Positions 15,649 to 23,926 of a stretch of DNA of 64,000 nt are shown here, in pieces. The position numbers and the translations under genes are program-made. Origin of the DNA: an uncultured Microbacterium sp. (GTDB lineage Bacteria; Actinomycetota; Actinomycetes; Actinomycetales; Microbacteriaceae); the NCBI RefSeq assembly GCF_937927635.1, contig NZ_CALBRW010000003.1:1-64000 (forward strand), given 5' to 3'. The notes below the pieces were generated by a model, which made no database searches, was not told where the DNA came from, and was given only the letters and a program-made list of their open reading frames with translations. Numbering within the stretch: position 1 is the stretch's first letter; every line of letters begins with the position of its first letter.

Positions 15649-17064
15649 ATGAGCGCCCAGCCAGACGGCGGGTTCACCCCGACCGGGACCATCGCATCGT
15701 CGGCGGATAGACGACGCGTCGTCTTCGCCACCGTGGTCGGCACCACCGTGGAGTGGTACGACTTCTTCATCTACGCGTTCGCCGCCGCGACCGTGTTCGC
15801 GACGCTGTTCTTCGAGCCGATGGGCGACCAGTTCGCGCAGATCGTGTCGTTCTTCAGCGTCGGCATCAGCTTCCTGTTCCGCCCGCTGGGTGCCTTCCTG
15901 GCCGGCCACTTCGGCGACAAGCTCGGGCGTCGCCCGATGCTCGTGCTGACGCTGCTGCTGATGGGCGGCGCCACCACCCTGGTCGGTGTGCTGCCCACGC
16001 ACGCGCTGATCGGCGTGTGGGCTCCCGTCCTGCTGATCCTGCTGCGCGTGATCCAGGGCATCTCCGCCGGCGGCGAGTGGGGCGGCGCGGTGCTGATGGC
16101 CGTCGAGCACGCGCCCAAGCACAAGCGCGGCCTGTTCGGCGCCTCGCCGCAGATCGGCGTGCCGATCGGCCTGCTGCTGGCATCCATGGTGCTGGCCGTG
16201 ACCGAGAGCATCTTCCCGGGACCTCAGCCCGGATCCTCCGTCGCCCTGGCGGACACCCCGTTCGGCCAGTTCGGCTGGCGCATCCCGTTCCTGCTCTCGA
16301 TCGTGCTGATCGGCGTCGGCTACTGGGTGCGACTGCGGGTGTCGGAGAGCCCGGTGTTCACCGAGATCGCCGCCCGCAAGGATGAGACCCGGATGCCGAT
16401 CGTGCAGCTGCTGCGCAACCACCTCCCGCTGGTGATCGTCGCAGCGCTCGTGTTCGCCGGCAACAACGCCGTCGGCTACATGACCACCGGCGGATACGTG
16501 CAGCACTACGCCACCGATCCCAAGGGTCCCATCGGCCTGGCCACCGGCCCGGTGTTCTGGGTCGTGGCGCTCTCGGGCGTGACCTGGCTGTTCTTCACCT
16601 GGTTCTCGGGCTGGCTCTCCGACAGGCTGGGGCGCCGCACCACCTACATCGTCGGATGGATCGCGCAGCTGGTCGGCGTCTTCCTGCTGTTCTTCCTGAC
16701 CAACCTCGGAACCGTCGCCTCGCTGGCCGCGGCCCTGGTCATCCTCACCATCGGGCTGGGCTTCACGTACGGGCCGCAGGCCGCGCTGTACTCGGAGCTG
16801 TTCCCGGCATCCATCCGCTTCTCGGGCGTCTCGATCTCGTACGCGATCGGCGCCATCGTCGGCGGCGCGTTCTCTCCGCTGATCGCGCAGGCGATCTTCC
16901 AGAGCACGCGCTCGACCACGGGCATCACCTGGTACCTGGCGGGCATGACCGTGGTCGGCCTGATCGCCACGCTGCTGCTGCGCGATCGCACCGGCATCCC
17001 CCTGGGCCCGGAGAGCGAGGACGAGCAGGCGAAGTCCCCGATCTACGGGATGTCGCGAGCCTGA
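15649..17064 (+). CDS. MHS-family MFS transporter, probable aromatic-acid uptake
   Basis: 471-residue symporter of the metabolite:H+ symporter branch. It has about twelve membrane segments, the GTTVEWYDFFIYAFAA opening of segment 1, the HFGDKLGRRPMLV loop between segments 2 and 3, and RVIQGISAGGEWGGAVLMAVEHAP in segment 4. AAGGAGA supports ATG 15649. It is divergent from the hpa operon, so 4-hydroxyphenylacetate or homoprotocatechuate import is likely, by context. The family also carries shikimate, proline and dicarboxylates, so the substrate is not certain. Confidence 0.88.
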   Translation: MSAQPDGGFTPTGTIASSADRRRVVFATVVGTTVEWYDFFIYAFAAATVFATLFFEPMGDQFAQIVSFFSVGISFLFRPLGAFLAGHFGDKLGRRPMLVLTLLLMGGATTLVGVLPTHALIGVWAPVLLILLRVIQGISAGGEWGGAVLMAVEHAPKHKRGLFGASPQIGVPIGLLLASMVLAVTESIFPGPQPGSSVALADTPFGQFGWRIPFLLSIVLIGVGYWVRLRVSESPVFTEIAARKDETRMPIVQLLRNHLPLVIVAALVFAGNNAVGYMTTGGYVQHYATDPKGPIGLATGPVFWVVALSGVTWLFFTWFSGWLSDRLGRRTTYIVGWIAQLVGVFLLFFLTNLGTVASLAAALVILTIGLGFTYGPQAALYSELFPASIRFSGVSISYAIGAIVGGAFSPLIAQAIFQSTRSTTGITWYLAGMTVVGLIATLLLRDRTGIPLGPESEDEQAKSPIYGMSRA

Positions 17065-17070
17065 ACGACG

Positions 17071-17103
17071 CATCCGCCCGGCTCGGTGCGAGCCGGGCGG
17101 ATG
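17071..17103. terminator. Strong bidirectional hairpin
   Basis: Perfect 15-bp arms CATCCGCCCGGCTCG and its complement close a 3-nt loop. The hairpin lies between the convergent MHS and aldehyde dehydrogenase genes and starts 7 nt after the carrier stop. Confidence 0.8.
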
Positions 17104-17109
17104 ACGGCG

Positions 17110-18531
17110 TCAGCCGTTGATGACCTGCGGGACCGACACGGACTTCAGCCCCTCGGCGCCGAACTCCAAGCCGTAGCCGGACTGTTTCACGCCACCGAAC
17201 GGCACCATCGGGTGCACGCCGCCATGCGAGTTGATCCACACGGTGCCGGCCTGCAGGCGCGCCGCGATCTCGCGGGCCTTCGCGCGGTCGGCGGACCACA
17301 CCGAGGCGCCCAGGCCGACATCCACTCCGTTGGCGAGAGCGACTGCCTCGTCGACGTCGTGGTAGCGGATGATGGGCAGCGCGGGGCCGAACTGCTCCTC
17401 TGTGACCAGGGGGTTGCCGGGATCGATGTCGGCGATGAGCGTGGTCGGGTAGAAGTTGCCCACGGCATCCCGATCCGGATCCCCTCCCATCACGACGCGG
17501 GCTCCGGAGGCCTTGGCCGCCTCGACGAGCCGGTCCACGACGTCGAACTGCATGCGGTTCTGCAGCGGCCCCAGTACGTTCTGCTCGTCGACGCCCGTGC
17601 CCATCGGCATGGCGGCGGCGACCTCGGCGAGCGCGGAGACGACGGCGTCGTAGACGTCCTCGTGCACGTACAGCCGCTTCAGGGCCGCGCAGGTCTGGCC
17701 GGTGTTGATGAACGCGCCCCAGAACAGGTCCTGCGCGATGGCAGCAGGATCCACATCGGGCAGCACGATGCCGGCGTCGTTGCCGCCGAGCTCCAGCGTG
17801 AGACGGGTGAGGTTGTCGGCCGAGCTCTCGACGATGCGCTTGCCGGTGGCGGTGGAGCCGGTGAACATGATCTTGCCGAACGCGGGGTTCGAGGTCATCG
17901 CGGCGCCCAGCGCGCCGTCGCCTGCGACCGTGTTCAGCACGCCCTCCGGCAGCACGGTGTTGATCACGGCCGCCAGAGCCAGGCCGGACAGTGTCGTGTA
18001 CTCCGAGGGCTTGGCCACCACGGCGTTGCCCATCCGCAGCGAAGGGGCGATCTGCCAGATGGCGATCATCATCGGCCAGTTCCACGGCGTGATCGCGGCC
18101 ACCAGCCCGATCGGGCGGCGGTGCAGCTCGGCATAGGTCTCACCGTCGTCGACGACGACCTCCACCGGCAGGGGAGTGGCGGCGGTCGCCCGCAGCCAGG
18201 CCGAGCACGCACCCACCTCGAACCGCGCGTTGGGGCCGTTCAGCGGCTTGCCCTGCTCGCGCGACAGCAGCAGCGCCAGCGGCTCGGCGGCGGCATCGAT
18301 GGCATCGGCGACGCGGTTCAGGGTCGCCACGCGCTCCTCGTCGCTGAGAGCGGCCCAGCCCGGCTGCGCGGCCCTGGCGCGGGCGATCGCGGCGTCCAGG
18401 TCGGTGCGGTCCTGCACGGGAACGCGGGCGATGAGTTCGCCGGTCGCGGGATCGTGCACCTCGCGCGAGGGCTCGGCGGATGCCGACACGGCGGCCAGCA
18501 GGTCGTCGTAGGTGTGCAATGCGGTGGACAT
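17110..18531 (-). CDS. Aldehyde dehydrogenase of the amine-catabolic module
   Basis: 473-residue NAD(P)-dependent aldehyde dehydrogenase with AITPWNWPMM, the Glu of LTLELGGND and the catalytic Cys in NTGQTCAALKRL. It is the last gene of a minus-strand operon behind a flavin amine oxidase and an AraC regulator, so it probably oxidises the arylacetaldehyde released from the amine. Phenylacetaldehyde or 4-hydroxyphenylacetaldehyde dehydrogenase is the natural reading. AAGGAG upstream fixes ATG 18531, one base past the araC-type gene stop. Confidence 0.87.
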   Translation of the reverse strand: MSTALHTYDDLLAAVSASAEPSREVHDPATGELIARVPVQDRTDLDAAIARARAAQPGWAALSDEERVATLNRVADAIDAAAEPLALLLSREQGKPLNGPNARFEVGACSAWLRATAATPLPVEVVVDDGETYAELHRRPIGLVAAITPWNWPMMIAIWQIAPSLRMGNAVVAKPSEYTTLSGLALAAVINTVLPEGVLNTVAGDGALGAAMTSNPAFGKIMFTGSTATGKRIVESSADNLTRLTLELGGNDAGIVLPDVDPAAIAQDLFWGAFINTGQTCAALKRLYVHEDVYDAVVSALAEVAAAMPMGTGVDEQNVLGPLQNRMQFDVVDRLVEAAKASGARVVMGGDPDRDAVGNFYPTTLIADIDPGNPLVTEEQFGPALPIIRYHDVDEAVALANGVDVGLGASVWSADRAKAREIAARLQAGTVWINSHGGVHPMVPFGGVKQSGYGLEFGAEGLKSVSVPQVING

Positions 18532-18532
18532 G

Positions 18533-19492
18533 TCAGTGCTCCTTGATGGTGGTGGAACGGGTCTGGCTGGGCGAGCATCCGAACTCCGCCCGGTACGCGC
18601 GCGAGAAGTGCGCGGCGTCGATGAAGCCCCAGGCCGAGGCGATGCGCATGATCGAGTGGTCCAGGTAGGCGGCATCCGCCAGCCGGATGCGGCACTGCTC
18701 GAGCCGCCGACGGCGCACCCGCTTCGCCACGGTGTCGCCGTTCTCGTGGAACAGCGCGTGCAGCGAGCGCTGCGAGATGAAGTGCGCGGCGGCGATGGCG
18801 GCGGGATCCAGGTCGGGAGCCGCCAGGTGCAGGTCGATGAAGTTGAGGACGTCGGCGAACAACCGCTCGCGAGGGTCAGCGCCTGCGCCGCGGAGTGCGA
18901 GCTGCTGCGAGAGCAGGGTGCTGATCATGTCGACCGTGCTGCGAGCCAGCCGAGGGCCGACTGGCCCGGTCAATGCGTCCGGATGCTCGGCGAGCCCCCG
19001 CAGGAACGGAAGGATCAGCGCGCCCGCTCCGTCCTGCTCGTCGCCGAGTGCGACGGCCGTCAGCTCGCTCACCGCCTCCAGCGGCAGATCGACGTCGGCG
19101 GCGGGGAGCATCACCACCAGGCTGCGGAACGGGCCGTCGAAGGCGAGGGAGTAGGGCTGCTCGGTGTCGTAGATCGCGAGCATCCCCGGCCTCAGCAGCA
19201 CCTCGCGCCCGTCCTGCATGAGCAGTCCGTGGCCGGCCAGCTGCATGCCGACCTTGAAGCAGCTGCGCGGGCGGGCGGCGATCAGCGCCGGCGTGCGCTC
19301 CACGACGTGGTCGTCGGCGTCGACCACGGCCACGTGCACGCCGCCTGACGCGGCATGGCGGATGCTGCCGCGGAACGTGCCCGGATTGTCCGAGGTGACC
19401 TGGAGCGGCACGAACGAGTCGTTCACGGCCGCGCGGAACTGCGTGAATCCCAGCGCCGTGTCCGGGGCTGCCAGGGTCGGCATGGCGCTCAT
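18533..19492 (-). CDS. AraC-family regulator, FeaR-like layout
   Basis: 319-residue activator-type protein. The N-terminal half (about 15-190) looks like the cupin-type AraC-binding domain seen in FeaR-like regulators. The C-terminal 100 residues contain two helix-turn-helices (AAAHFISQRSLHALFHENGD and IMRIASAWGFIDAAHFSRAYRAEFGCSPSQ). ATG 19492 overlaps the oxidase stop as ATGA; a second ATG at 19483 is possible. Its position between oxidase and aldehyde dehydrogenase suggests that it senses the amine or aldehyde. FeaR controls phenylethylamine/tyramine genes in E. coli. Confidence 0.88.
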   Translation of the reverse strand: MSAMPTLAAPDTALGFTQFRAAVNDSFVPLQVTSDNPGTFRGSIRHAASGGVHVAVVDADDHVVERTPALIAARPRSCFKVGMQLAGHGLLMQDGREVLLRPGMLAIYDTEQPYSLAFDGPFRSLVVMLPAADVDLPLEAVSELTAVALGDEQDGAGALILPFLRGLAEHPDALTGPVGPRLARSTVDMISTLLSQQLALRGAGADPRERLFADVLNFIDLHLAAPDLDPAAIAAAHFISQRSLHALFHENGDTVAKRVRRRRLEQCRIRLADAAYLDHSIMRIASAWGFIDAAHFSRAYRAEFGCSPSQTRSTTIKEH

Positions 19493-20823
19493 CCCCGTCG
19501 GAACTCGTCGATAAGGCCGCGGGCGGTGGTGATGCCGGTCTCGATGGCGCCGTCCACCACCACACCGTTCCACCCCTTCGCCCAGTCCGCACCGGCGAAC
19601 CGCAGCCGGGTGCCGGTGTCGCGGAACAGGCTCCAGCCCTGGAGGAACTGCCCGGATCTCGGCGTGGCCCAGGTCTGGCCCGACCACTGATCCGCCACCC
19701 AGTCGTGGCCGGTGCTCTCCACGACCTCGAGGTCGGCACGCCAGCGGCGCACGATCTGCTGCACCTGCTCGCGGTCGGTCAGGTCGATGCCGTTGTGATC
19801 GGAGCCGAATCCCACCAGGATCGTGGTGCCGTCCTCGTCGAAGTACTCGCTGCGGATCAGCGCGATCGGGTTGCCGGTGGGGGCGTAGGCGATCAGGGAG
19901 TGGTGCCCGCGGATGCGGATCCAGATCTTGAAGCCGGTGCAGCCCCAGCCTTCCTCCACCACCTGCTGCGCCGGAGCCGGCAGAGCGGGGGAGAACGCGA
20001 TGTTCCCCAGCGCGCCGAGCGGGGCGGTGACGATCACGGCATCCGCGTCGACGGTGCGGCCGTCGGCCAGCGTGAGGCGGGCGCCGTCGGCGTCGTGCGC
20101 GACGGCGGCGACGGGCGTGCTCAGATGGATGGGGGCCCGCAGGTCGGCGGCGATGGCCTGGTAGATGCCGCGCATGCCGTCGTCAAGCTTGAAGCGCAGG
20201 GTCTGATCGTCGAGCAGCGACAGGCGGTGGTCGCTCAGCGACGCCCAGTGCTTGGCCATCAGCGGGGATGCCGTGAGCGTGCTGCCGTTGTAACCGGCCG
20301 ACCAGTACGCGTCGGCCAGGTCGATCTCCTCCTGCGTGAAGTCGCCGTCGCGCAGCGCATCCAGCACGCTGCCCTGGTCGGCCGCGCGGAAGCTCTGGAT
20401 CAGGGACTCGTCACCGGACTCCAGCACGTGAAGCGGTTCGTGCGGGTAGGGGAAGAAGTCGCGGGAGCCCTCGAAGATGCGTTCCTGCGGGCGGGCCAGC
20501 TTGGCATCCAGCTCGGCTTCGGTGCCGTGGTGCACCTCGCCGCCGCTGAGCCAGTACGCGTCGTCGGCGACGGGGCTGGGGTGGATGCCCTGGCCGTAGC
20601 GGGTGATCTCGGTCCACACGAACGGCTGCATCCAATGCACCCAGGTGGCGCCCATCTCCAGCGGGCGGCCCAGCCGGTCGTCGGTCCAGGCGCGGCCGCC
20701 GATGCGGTCCCGGGCCTCGTAGATCTCGACGCGGATGCCGTTCGCCTCCAGCTCGCGGGCGGCCGTGAGCCCTGAGAATCCAGCGCCGACGATCGCGACG
20801 GTGTGTGGGGTGGTGCCTGCCAT
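19489..20823 (-). CDS. Flavin-containing amine oxidase
   Basis: 444-residue FAD enzyme. The N-terminal Rossmann motif VAIVGAGFSGLTAARELEANG (residues about 8-28), the EARDRIGGRAWT motif and the C-terminal FAGADWA segment for FAD are those of monoamine oxidases. It should oxidise a primary amine to aldehyde, ammonia and H2O2 in the cytoplasm. Tyramine or phenylethylamine is inferred from the aldehyde dehydrogenase, AraC regulator and arylacetate pathways nearby. It is not the copper/TPQ type used by E. coli. First gene of its operon, behind a TetR-type operator. Confidence 0.88.
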   Translation of the reverse strand: MAGTTPHTVAIVGAGFSGLTAARELEANGIRVEIYEARDRIGGRAWTDDRLGRPLEMGATWVHWMQPFVWTEITRYGQGIHPSPVADDAYWLSGGEVHHGTEAELDAKLARPQERIFEGSRDFFPYPHEPLHVLESGDESLIQSFRAADQGSVLDALRDGDFTQEEIDLADAYWSAGYNGSTLTASPLMAKHWASLSDHRLSLLDDQTLRFKLDDGMRGIYQAIAADLRAPIHLSTPVAAVAHDADGARLTLADGRTVDADAVIVTAPLGALGNIAFSPALPAPAQQVVEEGWGCTGFKIWIRIRGHHSLIAYAPTGNPIALIRSEYFDEDGTTILVGFGSDHNGIDLTDREQVQQIVRRWRADLEVVESTGHDWVADQWSGQTWATPRSGQFLQGWSLFRDTGTRLRFAGADWAKGWNGVVVDGAIETGITTARGLIDEFRRG

Positions 20824-20840
20824 GGAAAACCGCCTTTGGT

Positions 20841-20859
20841 CTCGGTGTGTGGCACCGAG
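20841..20859. repeat. Hairpin in the amine oxidase leader
   Basis: CTCGGTG and CACCGAG (7 bp, perfect) surround a 5-nt loop between the predicted promoter and the oxidase start. It could shape the mRNA leader. Function unknown. Confidence 0.5.
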
Positions 20860-20886
20860 CGTAAGACTATCCAAATGGATAGTCAA
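20858..20886 (-). promoter_or_regulatory. Amine oxidase promoter with embedded TetR-type operator
   Basis: On the minus strand TTGACT (20886-20881), a 17-bp spacer and TACGCT (20863-20858) form a good sigma-70 promoter. A perfect palindrome with arms GACTATCC (20865-20872) and GGATAGTC (20877-20884) around AAAT fills the spacer. The TetR gene lies just upstream on the same strand, so repression by steric block is the simplest model. Confidence 0.75.
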
Positions 20887-21431
20887 GCGGGGTGGGATGC
20901 CTCCGTGATCAGCCGGCGGATGCGGGCCAGCACCCGGTCGATGTCCTCGCCGCCGCCGAGGGTGAGCTGCTTGAGCACCAGCCCGTCCAGTGCGAACCAG
21001 ATCGCATCGATGAGCTCCTCGTCGTCGACGCCCAGTTCCGTCAGGCGCCGGCGGTTGGCCTCCCGGTACATCTGGTAGTAGCGCTCGACGTGCTCGTGCA
21101 GCTCGGGGCGGCGGCGGGACTCCAGCAGCAGCTCGTACTGGAACGCCTGCGCATCGGTGCTGCGGGCGGCCAGGGATTCGATGCCGGCGGCGAACTCCGC
21201 GGCGTCCGCGGGGCCGTCGTCCATGCTGGTCTCGCGCAGGCTCTCCGCGATCGCGAATTCGAGCGCCGCGGCGATCAGCTGGTCGCGCGAGCCGAAGTGG
21301 TGGCGCACGAGTCCGTGCGAGACCCCGGCGCGGGCGGCGACCTCCCGGTAGGTCAGCGCGCGAAGGCCGCTGTCGGCGACGACGGATATGGTCGCGCGCA
21401 GCAGTGCTTCGCGCCCGGGAGAGCTGGTCAC
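20883..21431 (-). CDS. TetR-family repressor of the amine module
   Basis: 182-residue regulator. The N-terminal helix-turn-helix is GLRALTYREVAARAGVSHGLVRHHFGSRDQLIAAAL (residues about 22-57) and a helical ligand domain follows. The GTG start at 21431 has a TAGGGT box at 21443-21438, exactly 6 nt upstream, which suggests a leaderless mRNA. It is divergent from the APC permease and upstream of the oxidase operon, whose promoter carries a TetR-like palindrome. An amine ligand is likely by context. Confidence 0.87.
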   Translation of the reverse strand: MTSSPGREALLRATISVVADSGLRALTYREVAARAGVSHGLVRHHFGSRDQLIAAALEFAIAESLRETSMDDGPADAAEFAAGIESLAARSTDAQAFQYELLLESRRRPELHEHVERYYQMYREANRRRLTELGVDDEELIDAIWFALDGLVLKQLTLGGGEDIDRVLARIRRLITEASHPA

Positions 21432-21567
21432 ACCAGTACCCTAGATGCCTCCGTGGGATGACTGCGCGCGCGGGCAACCAGAATGCGCGGGCGGACAACC
21501 CCCGGCGCACGCCGAGCAGCACGATGGACAGCATCCACCCGACGCACTCACGAACGCAGGAGTTCCC

Positions 21568-23064
21568 ATGAGCGCCCATCTCTCGCAGACGTCTCCCACC
21601 TCGACACCGCGGAGCCGCCTCGGCGTGCCCTCCATCACGGTGATGATCATCGCGGCATCGGCGCCGCTGACGGTCGTCGCCGGCGGCGTGACCACCGCGT
21701 ACTCCGTCACCGGCTCCGCGGCCGTGCCGATCGGCTACATACTGCTGGGTGCGGTGCTGGCGGTGTTCGCCATCGGTTACGCCGCCATGAGCAGGTTCAT
21801 CACCAACGCCGGCGCGTTCTACTCTTACGCCGCACGCGGGCTGGGCAGACCGGTCGGCGTCGGGGCGTCGCTGGTCGCCCTGGTCTCGTACAACTGCATG
21901 CAGATCGGCATCTACGGGATGTTCGGATTCCAGGTGTCCATGCTGCTGGAGGAGAAGTTCGGGCTGAGCGTGCCCTGGTGGGTGCCGGTGCTGGCGTGCA
22001 TCGCTGTGGTCGCCGTGATGGGCGTGAACCGCGTCGACCTGTCGGCGAAGGTGCTCGGCATCATCGTGAGCCTGGAGTTCCTGGCGGTGCTGGTGTTCGA
22101 CATCGTCGCCTTCGCGCAGCCCGCCGAGGAGTTCACCGCGCAGCCCATCTCCCCGACCGAGCTGTTCACGCCCGGCATCGGCGCCGTGCTGGTGTTCGGC
22201 ATCGCGGCCTTCATGGGCTTCGAGTCCGCCGCCATCTACGGTGAGGAGGCGAAGGACCCCAAGCGCACGGTCGCGCGGGCCACGTTCAGCGCGGTGCTGA
22301 TCATCGGCGGGTTCTACGCGCTGTCCTCCTGGGCGCTGTCGCTGGCCATCGGGCCGTCGAAGATCACCTCGGGCGGGATCACCGCCGAGGAGGCCGGCCC
22401 GCCGCTGTTCTTCGGGTTCGTCGCCGAGCACATCGGCGTGCTCTTCGTCGACATCACCTCGGTGCTGTTCATCACCAGCCTGTTCGCCGCGCTGGTGTCC
22501 TTCCACAACGCGGTCGCCCGCTACCTGTTCTCGCTGGGGCGCGAGCGCGTGCTCCCCGAACGGCTCGCGGCGGTGCGGAACGGCGCGCCGTGGGCGGGCT
22601 CCGTGACCCAGACCGTCCTGGCCGCGGTGGTCATCGCGATCTTCGCCATCGCCAGCGCCGGATCCGACCTCGGTGCGCTGTTTCCCGTTGTCACGCTGTT
22701 CTCCTGGCTGACCAACACCGGGGCACTGGGGCTCGTACTGCTGATGGCCGTCGTGGCGTTCGCCGTCGTCGGCTACTTCCGGCGCGACCACCGTGATGTG
22801 GGCGTCGGCTCGCGCATGGTAGCCCCGATCGTCTCGGGCGTCGTCCTGTTGGTGGTGCTGGTGCTGATCCTGGCGAACTTCAACGTGCTGCTGGATCAGG
22901 CCGAGCCCACGCTGGCCACCTTCCTGCTCCCCGCACTGGTGATCGTGCCGGGGCTGGGCGGCGTCGCCTGGGGCGCTTGGCTGAAGAGGGCCCGGCCCGA
23001 GCTCTATGCCGGAATTGGCCGGGGCACGGGGGACACCACGGCCGTGCCGGTGGCCGCGAGGTGA
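21568..23064 (+). CDS. APC-family amino acid/amine permease
   Basis: 498-residue membrane protein with about twelve hydrophobic segments. It opens with the APC pattern LGVPSITVMIIAASAPLTVVAGG, and FMGFESAAIYGEEAKDPKRTVARAT (segment 6 and following loop) is diagnostic of the superfamily. GCAGGAG precedes ATG 21568; an upstream in-frame ATG lacks a ribosome site. Divergent from the TetR gene, it probably imports the amine that the oxidase uses. Amino acid import cannot be excluded. Confidence 0.88.
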   Translation: MSAHLSQTSPTSTPRSRLGVPSITVMIIAASAPLTVVAGGVTTAYSVTGSAAVPIGYILLGAVLAVFAIGYAAMSRFITNAGAFYSYAARGLGRPVGVGASLVALVSYNCMQIGIYGMFGFQVSMLLEEKFGLSVPWWVPVLACIAVVAVMGVNRVDLSAKVLGIIVSLEFLAVLVFDIVAFAQPAEEFTAQPISPTELFTPGIGAVLVFGIAAFMGFESAAIYGEEAKDPKRTVARATFSAVLIIGGFYALSSWALSLAIGPSKITSGGITAEEAGPPLFFGFVAEHIGVLFVDITSVLFITSLFAALVSFHNAVARYLFSLGRERVLPERLAAVRNGAPWAGSVTQTVLAAVVIAIFAIASAGSDLGALFPVVTLFSWLTNTGALGLVLLMAVVAFAVVGYFRRDHRDVGVGSRMVAPIVSGVVLLVVLVLILANFNVLLDQAEPTLATFLLPALVIVPGLGGVAWGAWLKRARPELYAGIGRGTGDTTAVPVAAR

Positions 23065-23073
23065 GGCGAGCCT

Positions 23074-23100
23074 CGGTGGCTGAACGGGTCTCAGCCTCCG
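23074..23100. terminator. Hairpin between permease and iclR-type gene
   Basis: GGTGGCTGA and TCAGCCTCC (8 of 9 paired) surround a 7-nt loop between two convergent genes, overlapping the regulator stop. A small GAGGC/GCCTC hairpin precedes it. Confidence 0.5.
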
Positions 23101-23780
23101 AGCGCCTCGCGGATCGCGCTCGCCGACGACTGCAGGCGGGTGGCGATCTCAGCATCCGGATGCTTGGATGCCACGTGCACGACGGCCAGGGCCGCGGGGC
23201 GGCGGCCGCGGAGCGCCAGCGGCACGGCGACCGAGCGCAGGTTGGGGATGACCTCGTCGTGACTGGTGGCGAAGCCGCGTTCGCGGGACACCTCGACCTC
23301 GGCACGCAGGTCGGCCGAGACCTCGGGCCACTCGGAATCCCGCAGCTGGGCGAGGATGGCCCGCCCTGGTGCGCCGGCGGTCACCGGATGCCGGGTGCCC
23401 GGCCGCTGCGCGACGTTCGCCACCGTGTGACGCGGCTCGACGCTGGTGAGCGTGATGACCTCCTCGCCGTCGAGCACGGCCAGGAAGGCCGTGAGCCCGA
23501 GCTCGTTCGCGACGGCGGTGAGCTCGGGCAGCGCCTCGGCCTGCAGGTCGTGCGCGACCCCGGCCGCCAGCGCCGCCATCCGGGGACCGAGGGACGCGAG
23601 TCCTGCCGCGTTGCGAGCCACCAGGCGGTGATCCTCCAGCGTGCGCAGCAGGCGGTAGGCGATCGAGCGGTGCACCTCGAGCCGCGCGGCGACCTCGTCG
23701 ATCGACAGCGGGCCGTCGGCGAGGATCTCCAGGATCCTGATGCCGCGGCTCAGCGTCTGCGAGGCGGGGGCGGCGGACAT
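23091..23780 (-). CDS. IclR-family regulator
   Basis: 229-residue regulator. The N-terminal winged helix is QTLSRGIRILEILADGPLSIDEVAARLEVHRSIAYRLLRTLEDHRLVAR, and the C-terminal IclR effector domain contains HPVTAGAPGRAIL and ERGFATSHDEVIPNLRSVAVPL. AAGGAG supports ATG 23780. It is divergent from the aromatic hydroxylase, so it probably controls that gene in response to a hydroxybenzoate. PobR- and PcaU-type IclR proteins do this elsewhere. Confidence 0.9.
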   Translation of the reverse strand: MSAAPASQTLSRGIRILEILADGPLSIDEVAARLEVHRSIAYRLLRTLEDHRLVARNAAGLASLGPRMAALAAGVAHDLQAEALPELTAVANELGLTAFLAVLDGEEVITLTSVEPRHTVANVAQRPGTRHPVTAGAPGRAILAQLRDSEWPEVSADLRAEVEVSRERGFATSHDEVIPNLRSVAVPLALRGRRPAALAVVHVASKHPDAEIATRLQSSASAIREALGG

Positions 23781-23825
23781 GCGGGCTCCTTCTCATCGCG
23801 GTGCTCTTGTCACGGCATCCGCTCG

Positions 23826-23873
23826 TCGTATACGATCTGTTCAATAGTAGAACGTGCTGTTCAAATATAGAAC
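23826..23873. promoter_or_regulatory. Tandem GTTC-N7-GAAC operators and a TCGTATACGA palindrome
   Basis: Two inverted repeats, GTTC-N7-GAAC at 23839-23853 and 23859-23873, are spaced 20 bp centre to centre (two helical turns). A perfect 10-bp palindrome TCGTATACGA lies at 23826-23835. A TATAGA box at 23866-23871 falls inside the second site. All lie in the divergent gap, so IclR binding is likely. Confidence 0.7.
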
Positions 23874-23926
23874 GCGCGTGACGGCAGTGCAACACCTGAC
23901 GACGATGTTCAGGGAAGGACCCGAAG

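Noticed and set aside
19489..22791. A giant 1100-codon frame covering oxidase, TetR and permease regions
   Set aside because: Only the last 444 codons resemble a protein; the rest is antisense or out of frame to TetR and permease genes.
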